A DNA stretch of 64,000 nt from Modestobacter caceresii (GTDB lineage: Bacteria > Actinomycetota > Actinomycetes > Mycobacteriales > Geodermatophilaceae): contig NZ_JPMX01000091.1 in assembly GCF_000761485.1 (NCBI RefSeq), positions 41,234-105,233 on the forward strand, written 5' to 3'. Of the stretch, positions 7,498-17,137 are shown piece after piece; within the stretch, counting starts at the first letter, position 1; the number at the start of each line of letters is the position of its first letter. A model generated the notes under the pieces. It was not told the origin of the DNA, ran no database searches, and saw only the letters and a list, made by a program, of their open reading frames with translations. A program made the translations under genes and the position numbers.

Positions 7498-8946
7498 ATG
7501 ACCACTCCCACCGTTGCCACGCCCGTCGACACCGACTCGGCCACCCCGACGTACGACCGCCTGCTGGCCGCCGTCTCCGACCCCGACGGCCGGGAGGTGC
7601 TCGACCCGGCCACCGGCGAGGTCGTGGGGCGGGTCGCCTTCGGGTCCGCCGAGGACGTCGACCGCGCCGTCGCGACCGCGCGTGCCGCCCAGCGGGCCTG
7701 GGCGGCACGCGCGGACTCCGAGCGCATCGACCTCCTGCTGCGCGCCGCCGACGCCATCGACGCGGCCGCCGAGCCGCTGGCCGAGCTGCTCTCCCGCGAG
7801 CAGGGCAAGCCCCTCAACGGCCCCAACGCCCGCTTCGAGGTCGGCGCCTGCTCCGCGTGGCTGCGCGCCACCGCCGCCACCGAGCTGCCCGTGGAGACCG
7901 TCGTCGACGACGGGGACATCCACGCCGAGCTGCACTACCGCCCGGTCGGCGTCGTCGGCGCCATCGGGCCGTGGAACTGGCCGATGATGATCACGATCTG
8001 GCAGGTCGCCCCCGTCCTGCGGATGGGCAACACCGTGGTGGTCAAGCCGTCGGAGCACACCCCGCTGAGCGTGCTCGCGCTGCTGGAGGTGCTCAACGGC
8101 GTCCTACCGGCCGACGTCCTCATCGGCGTCGCCGGCGAAGGCGACGTCGGCGCCCGGCTGTCCAGCCACGCGGGAGTGGACAAGGTGATGTTCACCGGCT
8201 CGACCCGCACCGGCCAGGCGATCATCAAGAGCTCGGCGGACACCGTGAAGCGGCTGACCCTGGAGCTCGGCGGCAACGACGCGGGGATCGTCCTCCCCGA
8301 CGTCGACCCGAAGGCGATCGCCGAGGGCCTGTTCTGGGGCGCCTTCATCAACACCGGCCAGACCTGCGCCGCGCTGAAGCGGCTGTACGTGCACACCGAC
8401 GTCTACGACGAGGTCTGCGCCGCGCTCACCGAGGTCGCGAAGGCGATGCCGATGGGCCGCGGCCTGGACGAGCAGAACGTCCTCGGCCCGCTGCAGAACC
8501 GCGCCCAGTACGAGATCGTCGCGCGCCTGGTCGAGGCCGCCCGTGACTCCGGCGCCACGATCCTGACCGGCGGTGACCCCGACCCCGACGCCCCGGGCCA
8601 CTTCTACCCCACCACCCTGGTCGCCGACATCGACGACCAGAACCCACTGGTGGCCGAGGAGCAGTTCGGGCCGGCCCTGCCGATCATCCGCTACGACGAC
8701 CTCGACCAGGCCGTCGCCATGGCCAACCGGCTCGACGTCGGCCTGGGCGCCTCGGTCTGGAGCAGCGACCGGGACGCCGCCCGCGCCGTCGTCGCCCGCC
8801 TCGAGGCCGGCACCGTCTGGATCAACGCCCACGGCGGGGTGCACCCGATGATCCCCTTCGGCGGGCACAAGAAGTCCGGCTACGGGCTCGAGTTCGGCGC
8901 CGAGGGCCTGAAGGCCGTCGCGGTGCCCCAGGTGATCAACGGCTGA
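7498..8946 (+). CDS. NAD(P)-dependent aldehyde dehydrogenase
   Basis: A 482-residue aldehyde dehydrogenase. Catalytic residues are intact: GPWNW with N160, K183 in VVKPSEH, the coenzyme loop FTGSTRTG (232-239), E256 in LELGGND and the nucleophile C290 in NTGQTCAALK. The ATG at 7498 follows GAGAGGCC. It lies 47 bases after fahA and reads in the same direction, so it probably oxidises an aromatic aldehyde such as a (hydroxy)phenylacetaldehyde feeding the upper pathway. Substrate is inference. The closing part HKKSGYGLEFG is typical of the family. Confidence 0.92.
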   Translation: MTTPTVATPVDTDSATPTYDRLLAAVSDPDGREVLDPATGEVVGRVAFGSAEDVDRAVATARAAQRAWAARADSERIDLLLRAADAIDAAAEPLAELLSREQGKPLNGPNARFEVGACSAWLRATAATELPVETVVDDGDIHAELHYRPVGVVGAIGPWNWPMMITIWQVAPVLRMGNTVVVKPSEHTPLSVLALLEVLNGVLPADVLIGVAGEGDVGARLSSHAGVDKVMFTGSTRTGQAIIKSSADTVKRLTLELGGNDAGIVLPDVDPKAIAEGLFWGAFINTGQTCAALKRLYVHTDVYDEVCAALTEVAKAMPMGRGLDEQNVLGPLQNRAQYEIVARLVEAARDSGATILTGGDPDPDAPGHFYPTTLVADIDDQNPLVAEEQFGPALPIIRYDDLDQAVAMANRLDVGLGASVWSSDRDAARAVVARLEAGTVWINAHGGVHPMIPFGGHKKSGYGLEFGAEGLKAVAVPQVING

Positions 8947-9001
8947 GCCGCACCGGTGCCCGCGGCCTAGGGTGGACCACCACGACCACAGGGGGACGGC
9001 G

Positions 9002-9694
9002 ATGCCAGCGAACGACAGCGGGGGTGCTCCGCAGTCGCAGACGCTGGACCGCGGCATCCGGATCCTCGAGCACCTGGCCAGCGCGGGCGCCCCGCAGCCG
9101 GTGACCGAGATCGGCCGTGCCCTGGACCTGCACCGGTCGATCACCTACCGGCTGCTGCGCACCCTGGAGGACCACCAGCTCGTCGAACGGGACCCGCTGG
9201 GCCACTACGGGCTCGGCCTGGGGGTGGCCGCGCTGGCCCGCGGGGTGCGCACGGACCTGAACGCCGCGGCGCTCCCCCGGCTCAACTCGCTGTCCACCGA
9301 ATTGGGCATGACCGCGTTCCTGGTGGTGCGGGCCGGCGACGAGGCGGTGACGGTGACCAGCGTCGAACCGCAGGACACCCGGGCGCACATCACCTACCGG
9401 CCGGGCACCCGGCACCCGGTCGGCCGCGGTGCCCCGGGCCTGGCCCTGCTCATGCCCGAGCCGCCGGCGGAGGACGACCGTGCGGCCCTCCAGCAGGCCC
9501 GCCGGACCGGCTGGGCCAGCTCGCACGGTGAGGTGATCCCCGGCATCCGGTCGATCGCCGCACCGGTCCTCGGCCCGGACGGCGGGGCCCGGGCCGCACT
9601 CGCCGTCGTCTTCGTGGACGAGAACAGCGACGTCGAGCAGGTCGGCCAGGCGGTCGCCGCCGCCGCCGGGAAGGTCGCCGCCGTCCTGCGCTGA
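9002..9694 (+). CDS. IclR family transcriptional regulator
   Basis: A 230-residue IclR-type regulator. Residues 13-65 form the winged helix-turn-helix (TLDRGIRILEHLASAG, then LHRSITYRLLRTLEDHQLVER). The C-terminal GAF-like effector domain spans about 80-230, with SSHGEVIPGIRSIAAPVL near its end. IclR proteins often control aromatic catabolic operons in response to an aromatic acid. Its place at the end of the homogentisate operon suggests it regulates that operon, perhaps through the inverted repeat at 2353-2375. A short gap with TAGGGT near 8970 could also give it its own promoter. It converges with the UvrA-like gene, 13 bases apart. Confidence 0.92.
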   Translation: MPANDSGGAPQSQTLDRGIRILEHLASAGAPQPVTEIGRALDLHRSITYRLLRTLEDHQLVERDPLGHYGLGLGVAALARGVRTDLNAAALPRLNSLSTELGMTAFLVVRAGDEAVTVTSVEPQDTRAHITYRPGTRHPVGRGAPGLALLMPEPPAEDDRAALQQARRTGWASSHGEVIPGIRSIAAPVLGPDGGARAALAVVFVDENSDVEQVGQAVAAAAGKVAAVLR

Positions 9695-9707
9695 GCGCCG
9701 GCCCCGG

Positions 9708-12077
<2,370 letters not shown>

Positions 12078-12417
12078 GTGTCTCCTCGGGGCGGGTCCGG
12101 TGGCGCGGATGCGGCGTCCTGGTGCGGCGGCGGGGTCAGCGTGCCGCAGATCGGCGTGCAGTGGGGAGCTCGCGCCCGGCCGGCGGTGCCTCCCGGGCCA
12201 TCACGCTAGGAACGTGACCACCGCCTGCGCTTCTCCGTTCCTGACCGGTCGGGCCCCCTTGTCCCGCGGCGACCACCGGGGCTACCGTGCGGCTGTGGCT
12301 GGGCAGCGGATTCCGTGCGGGCCCGTCGGCGACTGACCCTCGCACCGGCGGGTCCGTGGGCACGTCCATCGAGGTCGCTCCCCCGCTGACCAGGGCCACC
12401 CGGCCCGGAGGCTCCCC
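12078..12417. other. gene-free divergent region between UvrA-like and ACT genes
   Basis: No coding sequence is supported. AGGAACG (12208-12214) and CGTTCCT (12236-12242) form 7-bp inverted arms 21 bases apart. On the minus strand TAGCGT (12203-12208) is a possible -10 for the UvrA-like gene, without a convincing -35. A candidate rightward promoter for the ACT gene lies at 12259-12288, giving a leader of about 120 bases. Confidence 0.45.
12259..12288 (+). promoter_or_regulatory. candidate promoter of the ACT-domain gene
   Basis: TTGTCC (12259-12264) and TACCGT (12283-12288) with an 18-base spacer read toward the ACT-domain gene at 12418. Confidence 0.35.
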
Positions 12418-12696
12418 ATGTCCCCCCGCCACAGCTCCGCCCACGCCGCGGCCAAGGTGCGCGTCGTCGTCACCGACGCACTCGGCCTGCAGCGCGTCCT
12501 CACCATGCTGACCGGGCGCCACCACGCCTTCACCCGGCTGTCGGCCGAGGAGGCCGGCACCGACCGCTGGACGATCAGCGTCGACCTGATCGCCACCCCC
12601 GATGAGGTGGACCTGGTGGCCGCCCGGCTGCACCGGCTCCCCTGCGTGCTGACCGTCGACGTCACGCTGGCCGGGCGGCTCGCCTCGACGGCCTGA
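12418..12696 (+). CDS. small ACT-domain protein
   Basis: A 92-residue protein whose residues 14-88 fit a single ACT domain (beta-alpha-beta-beta-alpha-beta): KVRVVVTDALGLQRVLTML, then TISVDLIATPDEVDLVAARLHRLPCVLTVDVT. It resembles the N-terminal half of acetolactate synthase small subunits (IlvN/IlvH), but the second domain is missing. ACT domains bind amino acids and regulate metabolic enzymes. It converges with DAHP synthase (12-base gap), yet no direct partner is shown. The ATG at 12418 follows GGAGGC. Confidence 0.8.
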   Translation: MSPRHSSAHAAAKVRVVVTDALGLQRVLTMLTGRHHAFTRLSAEEAGTDRWTISVDLIATPDEVDLVAARLHRLPCVLTVDVTLAGRLASTA

Positions 12697-12708
12697 CGGC
12701 GGGGCCGG

Positions 12709-13926
12709 TCAGGCCGCGCGCCGTGTCCGGGAGGCCTCGGCCAGCTCCGCCAGCAGCTCCTCGGTGGTGCTGAGGTCGACGCAGGCGTCCGTGACGCTCT
12801 TGCCGTGCTCCAGCCGCTCGGGGTGCCGCTGGTCCAGGTCCTGCCGCCCGGCCACGAGGTTGCTCTCGATCATCACCCCGCGGATCGCCTGCTCGCCGCC
12901 GGCGACCTGCCCGGCCAGGTCGCGCACGACCTCGGCCTGACGGCGGTGGTCCTTCTGGCTGTTGCCGTGCGAGGCGTCGACGACGAGGACCTCCGGCAGA
13001 CCACGGGCGGCCAGCGCCCGCTTGGTGGCGGCGATGTGCGCGGCGGAGTAGTTGGGGCCGTCCTTGGCGCCGCGCAGGATGACGTGACCGGTGTCGTTGC
13101 CGCTCGTGGACAGCTGGGCGCTGACGCCGTGGTGGTCGACCCCGAGGAACTCGTGCGGCGCCCGCGCGGTCAGCACGGCCTGGATAGCCACGTCGATGCT
13201 GCCCTCCGGGGAGTTCTTGAAGCCGACGACGGAGGAGAAGCCGGACACCCGCTCCCGGGCGGTCTGGTCGGTCACGTTGCGGGCCCCGACGCCGTTGTAG
13301 GTGACCAGCCCGTCGACGTACTGCGGGGTGAGCGCGTTCAGCGGCTCGGCTGCCACCGGGACACCGAGCGCGGTGATCGCGCCCATCAGCATCCGGGTGG
13401 CGACGAGGCCGACGCTGATCCGGCTGGAGCCGTCCAGGAACGGGTCGTAGGCGAACCCCTTCCAGTCCACCTCGGTCCGCGGCTTCTCGGTGTAGGTCCG
13501 CATCAGGATCTCCAGGTCCGCGCCGTGCCGCGCGCGCATCCGGGCGAGGAAGGCGGCGTACTCCAGGGCGGCGGCCGGGTCGTGGATCGAGCAGGGACCG
13601 GCGATGACGGCCAGCCGGTCGTCGGCGCCCCCGACGATGGCGGCCGTGACCCGACGCGCGTCCCGGGTGGTGGCGGCCGACTCCGCCGACAGCGGGACGA
13701 CGGTCGCCACCGCAGCCGGGGTGACGACGACGCTCAGGCCGGTGATCCGGGCGTTCCCCAGGTCGCTGACGTCGACGTCCGGTGCCGGCGCGGCACCCAG
13801 TCGCTGCTGCACGCCGGGCAGCAGCTCGGTCAGTGCGGCGTCGATCTGGGCGTTCACCCGGGTCTGGACCTCGAGCAGCGCATCGGCGATCCGCGTCGCC
13901 TCGTCCAGCAACTGGTCAGCCGGCAT
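12709..13926 (-). CDS. aroG: 3-deoxy-7-phosphoheptulonate synthase, class I (AroG-like)
   Basis: A 405-residue DAHP synthase catalysing condensation of PEP and erythrose 4-phosphate, the entry to the shikimate pathway. It is the type I alpha (AroG/AroF) class, shown by IAGPCSIHD (about residue 107), LMRTYTEKPRTEVDWKGF, PQYVDGLVTYNGVGARN, VGFKNSPEGSIDVA and VVDASHGNSQKDH. Most actinobacteria rely on a type II enzyme for bulk synthesis, so this may be an additional isozyme. The N-terminal 50 residues are a helical extension. The ATG at 13926 follows GGAGGAGACCCCC. A strong hairpin lies about 100 bases upstream. Confidence 0.93.
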   Translation of the reverse strand: MPADQLLDEATRIADALLEVQTRVNAQIDAALTELLPGVQQRLGAAPAPDVDVSDLGNARITGLSVVVTPAAVATVVPLSAESAATTRDARRVTAAIVGGADDRLAVIAGPCSIHDPAAALEYAAFLARMRARHGADLEILMRTYTEKPRTEVDWKGFAYDPFLDGSSRISVGLVATRMLMGAITALGVPVAAEPLNALTPQYVDGLVTYNGVGARNVTDQTARERVSGFSSVVGFKNSPEGSIDVAIQAVLTARAPHEFLGVDHHGVSAQLSTSGNDTGHVILRGAKDGPNYSAAHIAATKRALAARGLPEVLVVDASHGNSQKDHRRQAEVVRDLAGQVAGGEQAIRGVMIESNLVAGRQDLDQRHPERLEHGKSVTDACVDLSTTEELLAELAEASRTRRAA

Positions 13927-14021
13927 GGGGGTCTCCTCCGTCGTTCGCGACTCGCCAGCGCCCCGGCCGGGGCCGCGCCCGCTCCCGCGGGGCTGACCGG
14001 GACAGCATCCCGGAGCCGGGG

Positions 14022-14063
14022 GTCGGCGTGTCGTCCCGGGGTGCCGCGGGGCGACACGCCGAC
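14022..14063 (-). terminator. 17-bp-stem hairpin after the cupin operon, upstream of aroG
   Basis: GTCGGCGTGTCGTCCCG (14022-14038) pairs with CGGGGCGACACGCCGAC (14047-14063) with a single T/G wobble and an 8-base loop. It lies about 75 bases downstream of the leftward cupin gene and 95 bases upstream of aroG. It is probably a factor-assisted terminator (no U-tract). A second, smaller hairpin occurs at 14078-14098 (GCCGGGG/CCCCGGC). Confidence 0.65.
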
Positions 14064-14135
14064 GCCGACCGAGCCGCGCCGGGGCCGGTCACCCCGGCCG
14101 GTAGCCCGGGAGCGGCAGGTCGGGGGGCTCCGTCG

Positions 14136-14885
14136 TCACCCGGCCGGGGACGAGTGCTCGGGCAGGTAGGGCGAGAGGAAGCCGCACATGCCGAGCACCG
14201 GCTCGGTCTGCCGGGACAGCCGGTGCACCCCGGCGGCGCGCAGGTGCGGTGCCTGGCCCTCTGTCAGCGCGTCGAGCCGCTCCCCGGTGCGGTGGGCCGC
14301 GGCCAGGGCACCGGCCGTCCACCGTTCCCGCCAGTCCGGCACGCGGGGCCGCACCAGCGCTGCGGCGGCCTCGTGGAAGGCGGTGAGCGCACCGGCGTCC
14401 CCGGCCGTGGTGCGGTCGCGCAGCTCCAGGAAACCGGCCACGGCCAGGTCACGACGGGCCCGCGCCCGCTCCGGCGACGGCTGCCCGTCCGGGCCGACGA
14501 GGGAGGTGGCCGCGGCGTAGGCGTCGGGGTCCCGCAGGTGTTGGGCCGGCAGGGTGAGGACGGCGTCCCCGGCCTCGGGCAGCCCGCTGTTCTCCATGAC
14601 CACGACCACCTGCAGGTCCTCGTCGTTCACCGCCCGGTGGATCGTGCCCGGGGTGAACCAGACGACGTCCCCGGCGGTCAGCGGCAGCTCCGCGGCACCG
14701 CCGGCGAGGGTGAGCGTCTGCAGCCGGCCGCGGCCGGCGACCACGACGTAGGCCTCCGAGCAGCACAGGTGCAGGTGCGGGGAGCCACCGTGCAGCCCGT
14801 CCGCGGTGCCCCACGGGTAGACCGACAGGCCGCTCAGCCCGACCGCCCCGGGCAGCGGCGGCACCGTGCCCCCGGCGCCGCTCAC
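14136..14885 (-). CDS. cupin-domain protein in sugar-type operon
   Basis: A 249-residue protein with an N-terminal cupin barrel: HLHLCCSEAYVVVAGRGRL (about 35-53) and GDVVWFTPGTIHRAVND (about 66-82), giving the two cupin motifs with His/Glu metal ligands. A helical C-terminal half follows. Its GTG start at 14885 overlaps the stop of the PmoA-like gene (GTGA), making it the third gene of the operon. Such cupins with oxidoreductase and DUF6807 partners occur in sugar-catabolic loci and may bind or isomerise a sugar. The activity is not known. Confidence 0.83.
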   Translation of the reverse strand: MSGAGGTVPPLPGAVGLSGLSVYPWGTADGLHGGSPHLHLCCSEAYVVVAGRGRLQTLTLAGGAAELPLTAGDVVWFTPGTIHRAVNDEDLQVVVVMENSGLPEAGDAVLTLPAQHLRDPDAYAAATSLVGPDGQPSPERARARRDLAVAGFLELRDRTTAGDAGALTAFHEAAAALVRPRVPDWRERWTAGALAAAHRTGERLDALTEGQAPHLRAAGVHRLSRQTEPVLGMCGFLSPYLPEHSSPAG

Positions 14886-15829
14886 AGCGTGTGCTCCGCC
14901 GCGAACGCCGTCACCTCGGCGCGGCTCCACGCCCGGTCGGCGAACACCACCCGGTGCCGCAACGTCAGCGTCTCGTCGGGGGCGATCGTCACCTCCTCGC
15001 TGAACGCCGGCGACGGGTTGACCGCCGGGAACGGCTCGCGCCGGACGAACCAGCGCAGCGGCACCGGCGCGGAGCTGGTGCCGGCGGAGAACAGCAGCGT
15101 CGCGCCGCCGTCGACCTCGTCGTGCTGCCCGGTGAAGGCCAGCCACGGGGACGTCGTCCCCATCGGCTCGGCCGGGGCGTCCGGGTCGGCGGTGACCACC
15201 TCGCCCCCGGTGAACCCGCGCGGTCCGCGCCAGAAGAACCCGGTGTAGCCGGCGTCCGGGCGGCCGTGGCTGGTCGGGCTGCCGACGTGCAGGTCCGCGC
15301 CCCGGACGTTGCGCAGCTCGGTGGCGAAGTCCAGCGTCCAGGTGCCCCGCTCGACGTCCAGGCCGTGCCAGCGCAGCTCCCGCCGCTCGCTCACCCAGTC
15401 CTCGCCGGCCGCGGTGACCCAGGTGAGCTCCTGGGCCAGGCAGACCTCGGCGTCGGCCACCTCGACCGCGGCGAACCCGTCGTGCCGCATCCGACCGACG
15501 TTGTCCACCGGGACGTAGCCCTCGCCGTGCCGGTAGCTGGACCCGCCCCAGAAGTTCTGGTCGTCCAGGTGCGAGACGGTCATCTGCAGGCCCTTGTGCC
15601 ACCGGTGGTCGTGCGGCCGGTACGCCGACACGAGCGCACCGGAGAGGGTGCGCAGCGGGTGCAGGTAGGGCTTGGGCGCCTCGAAGGCGGCCACGTCCGA
15701 GCCGAGCTCGTAGGTGGCCACCTCGACCCGGCCCGAGCCCTGCCCCAGGCCCTCCCCCTCGACCGCGACGACGACCCGGCGGCCGTGCTCGTGGGTGACC
15801 CGGAACGCCGCGCCCATCGGGCGGCTCAT
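14882..15829 (-). CDS. PmoA/DUF6807 family protein
   Basis: A 315-residue protein of the DUF6807 family, often labelled PmoA though unrelated to a proven methane oxygenase role. Typical features: KPYLHPLRTLSG, HDHRWHKGLQMTVSHLDDQNFWGG, and SHGRPDAGYTGFFWRGPRGF. Conserved histidines and glycines fit a beta-sandwich carbohydrate-related domain. The ATG at 15829 overlaps the stop of the upstream oxidoreductase (ATGA) and its own stop overlaps the cupin start, so three genes are translationally coupled. It probably acts on a sugar derivative with the oxidoreductase. Confidence 0.87.
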   Translation of the reverse strand: MSRPMGAAFRVTHEHGRRVVVAVEGEGLGQGSGRVEVATYELGSDVAAFEAPKPYLHPLRTLSGALVSAYRPHDHRWHKGLQMTVSHLDDQNFWGGSSYRHGEGYVPVDNVGRMRHDGFAAVEVADAEVCLAQELTWVTAAGEDWVSERRELRWHGLDVERGTWTLDFATELRNVRGADLHVGSPTSHGRPDAGYTGFFWRGPRGFTGGEVVTADPDAPAEPMGTTSPWLAFTGQHDEVDGGATLLFSAGTSSAPVPLRWFVRREPFPAVNPSPAFSEEVTIAPDETLTLRHRVVFADRAWSRAEVTAFAAEHTL

Positions 15830-16932
15830 CGGGCACCGCCCGCGGTGACCAGCTCGCCGCCGAGCCGGTCGTAGTGCGGACTGCCCGGCACCAGGTCCGC
15901 GCGGGCGACGCTGCGGCCGGTGGCGGCCGACCGGTAGATGCCGGTGACCAACTCCATCGTCTCCCGGCCCTGGACGCCGCTGACCTGCGGCCGCTCCCGC
16001 CGGTCGAAGGAGTCCAGCAGGCTGCGCAGCTGCGCGGCGTGCCCGCTGGGCACCCCGGCGGTGGCCCGCCAGCCGGCGACCCGGTCGGGGTCGGCGACGT
16101 GCGGGGCGGGGGTCCACGTCCAGTCGTCGTCGCCGTAGCCGTAGACGTGCTGCAGCTCGACGGTCGCGTCGGTGAAGTCGAAGCGCAGGTAGCTGGTCTC
16201 CCGGGGCGAGAGCACGCTGTTGACGACGGTGGCCATCGCCCCGGACGCGAACGTCACCACCGCCATCGCGACGTCCTCGGTCTCGACGTCGCGTTCCAGC
16301 GTGCCGGTGACCGCGGTGACCTCGCGCCAGTCGCCGAGCAAGGACAGCAGCAGGTCCATCTGGTGGATGCCGTGGCCCATCGTCGGGCCGCCGCCCTCGG
16401 TGGCCCAGCGCCCCCGCCAGGCCACCTCGTAGTAGGCGGGGTCGCGGTACCAGAGGGTGTGGCAGACGGCGACCAGCGGCCGGCCCAGCTCACCGGTGCG
16501 CACCAGCTCGCGCAGCCGGGTGGCGCCGGAGCCGAAACGGTGCTGGAACACGTAGGTGGCGTACGGGCCGCCGTCGCGCTCGAGCTCGGCGACGGCGTCG
16601 AGTTCGGAGAGCGAGAGCATCGGCGGCTTCTCGCACCACACCCAGGCACCGGCGCGCAGGCACGTCGTCACGCCGTCGAGGTGCGCGCCCGGCGGGGTGC
16701 ACACCACCACCAGGTCCGGCGACTCCGCGGCCAGCATCGCGGCGAGGTCGCCGAAGGCGTGTGGGACGTCCCAGCGCTGGGCGAGGGCGCGGGCCCGGGA
16801 CTCCTCGACGTCGACCAGCGCGACCACCTCGACGCGCTCCCCCATCCCGCGCAACGCCGGGAGGTGGCGGTCGTCGGCGATGTTCCCGGCTCCCACGACC
16901 GCGACGCGGACCGGCTGCTTCGAGTGGGTCAC
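15826..16932 (-). CDS. Gfo/Idh/MocA family oxidoreductase
   Basis: A 368-residue NAD(P)-dependent oxidoreductase. The N-terminal Rossmann fold has VRVAVVGAGNIADDRHLPAL (GxGxxA). The catalytic-region motif WCEKPPMLSLSEL carries the family EKP lysine, and GGPTMGHGIHQMDLLL holds the conserved His near the active site. Substrates of the family are sugars, inositols or sugar acids. The GTG start at 16932 follows an AGAGGAGCTCT ribosome binding site. It heads a three-gene operon with PmoA-like and cupin proteins, behind a LacI-type operator at 16977-16990. Confidence 0.92.
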   Translation of the reverse strand: MTHSKQPVRVAVVGAGNIADDRHLPALRGMGERVEVVALVDVEESRARALAQRWDVPHAFGDLAAMLAAESPDLVVVCTPPGAHLDGVTTCLRAGAWVWCEKPPMLSLSELDAVAELERDGGPYATYVFQHRFGSGATRLRELVRTGELGRPLVAVCHTLWYRDPAYYEVAWRGRWATEGGGPTMGHGIHQMDLLLSLLGDWREVTAVTGTLERDVETEDVAMAVVTFASGAMATVVNSVLSPRETSYLRFDFTDATVELQHVYGYGDDDWTWTPAPHVADPDRVAGWRATAGVPSGHAAQLRSLLDSFDRRERPQVSGVQGRETMELVTGIYRSAATGRSVARADLVPGSPHYDRLGGELVTAGGAR

Positions 16933-16976
16933 AGAGCTCCTCTGGTCTGGACGGTCACCGTCGGGCACGGCGGCCC

Positions 16977-16990
16977 GGCAAGCGCTTTCC
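16977..16990. promoter_or_regulatory. LacI/GalR-type operator upstream of the oxidoreductase operon
   Basis: GGCAAGCGCTTTCC contains the central AAGCGCTT palindrome with CG at the dyad, the hallmark of LacI/GalR operators. It lies 45 bases upstream of the oxidoreductase GTG, where a repressor would act. No LacI gene is adjacent. The site matches 11 of 14 bases with the site at 48340-48353 next to the lacI-type gene in this window. Confidence 0.6.
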
Positions 16991-17137
16991 CTCCGCCACC
17001 CAATCGGTGTCCACGAGGCTGTGTCAAGCGCCACACCCCGCGGGCGCCCAGCGCCGCACGGTCGGCGCAGCCCAGCGTCGTCTGCCGGGTGCAGCTCAGG
17101 ACCCGCGCCGACCGGCCCGGCGTGGAAGGCTTGGCCC

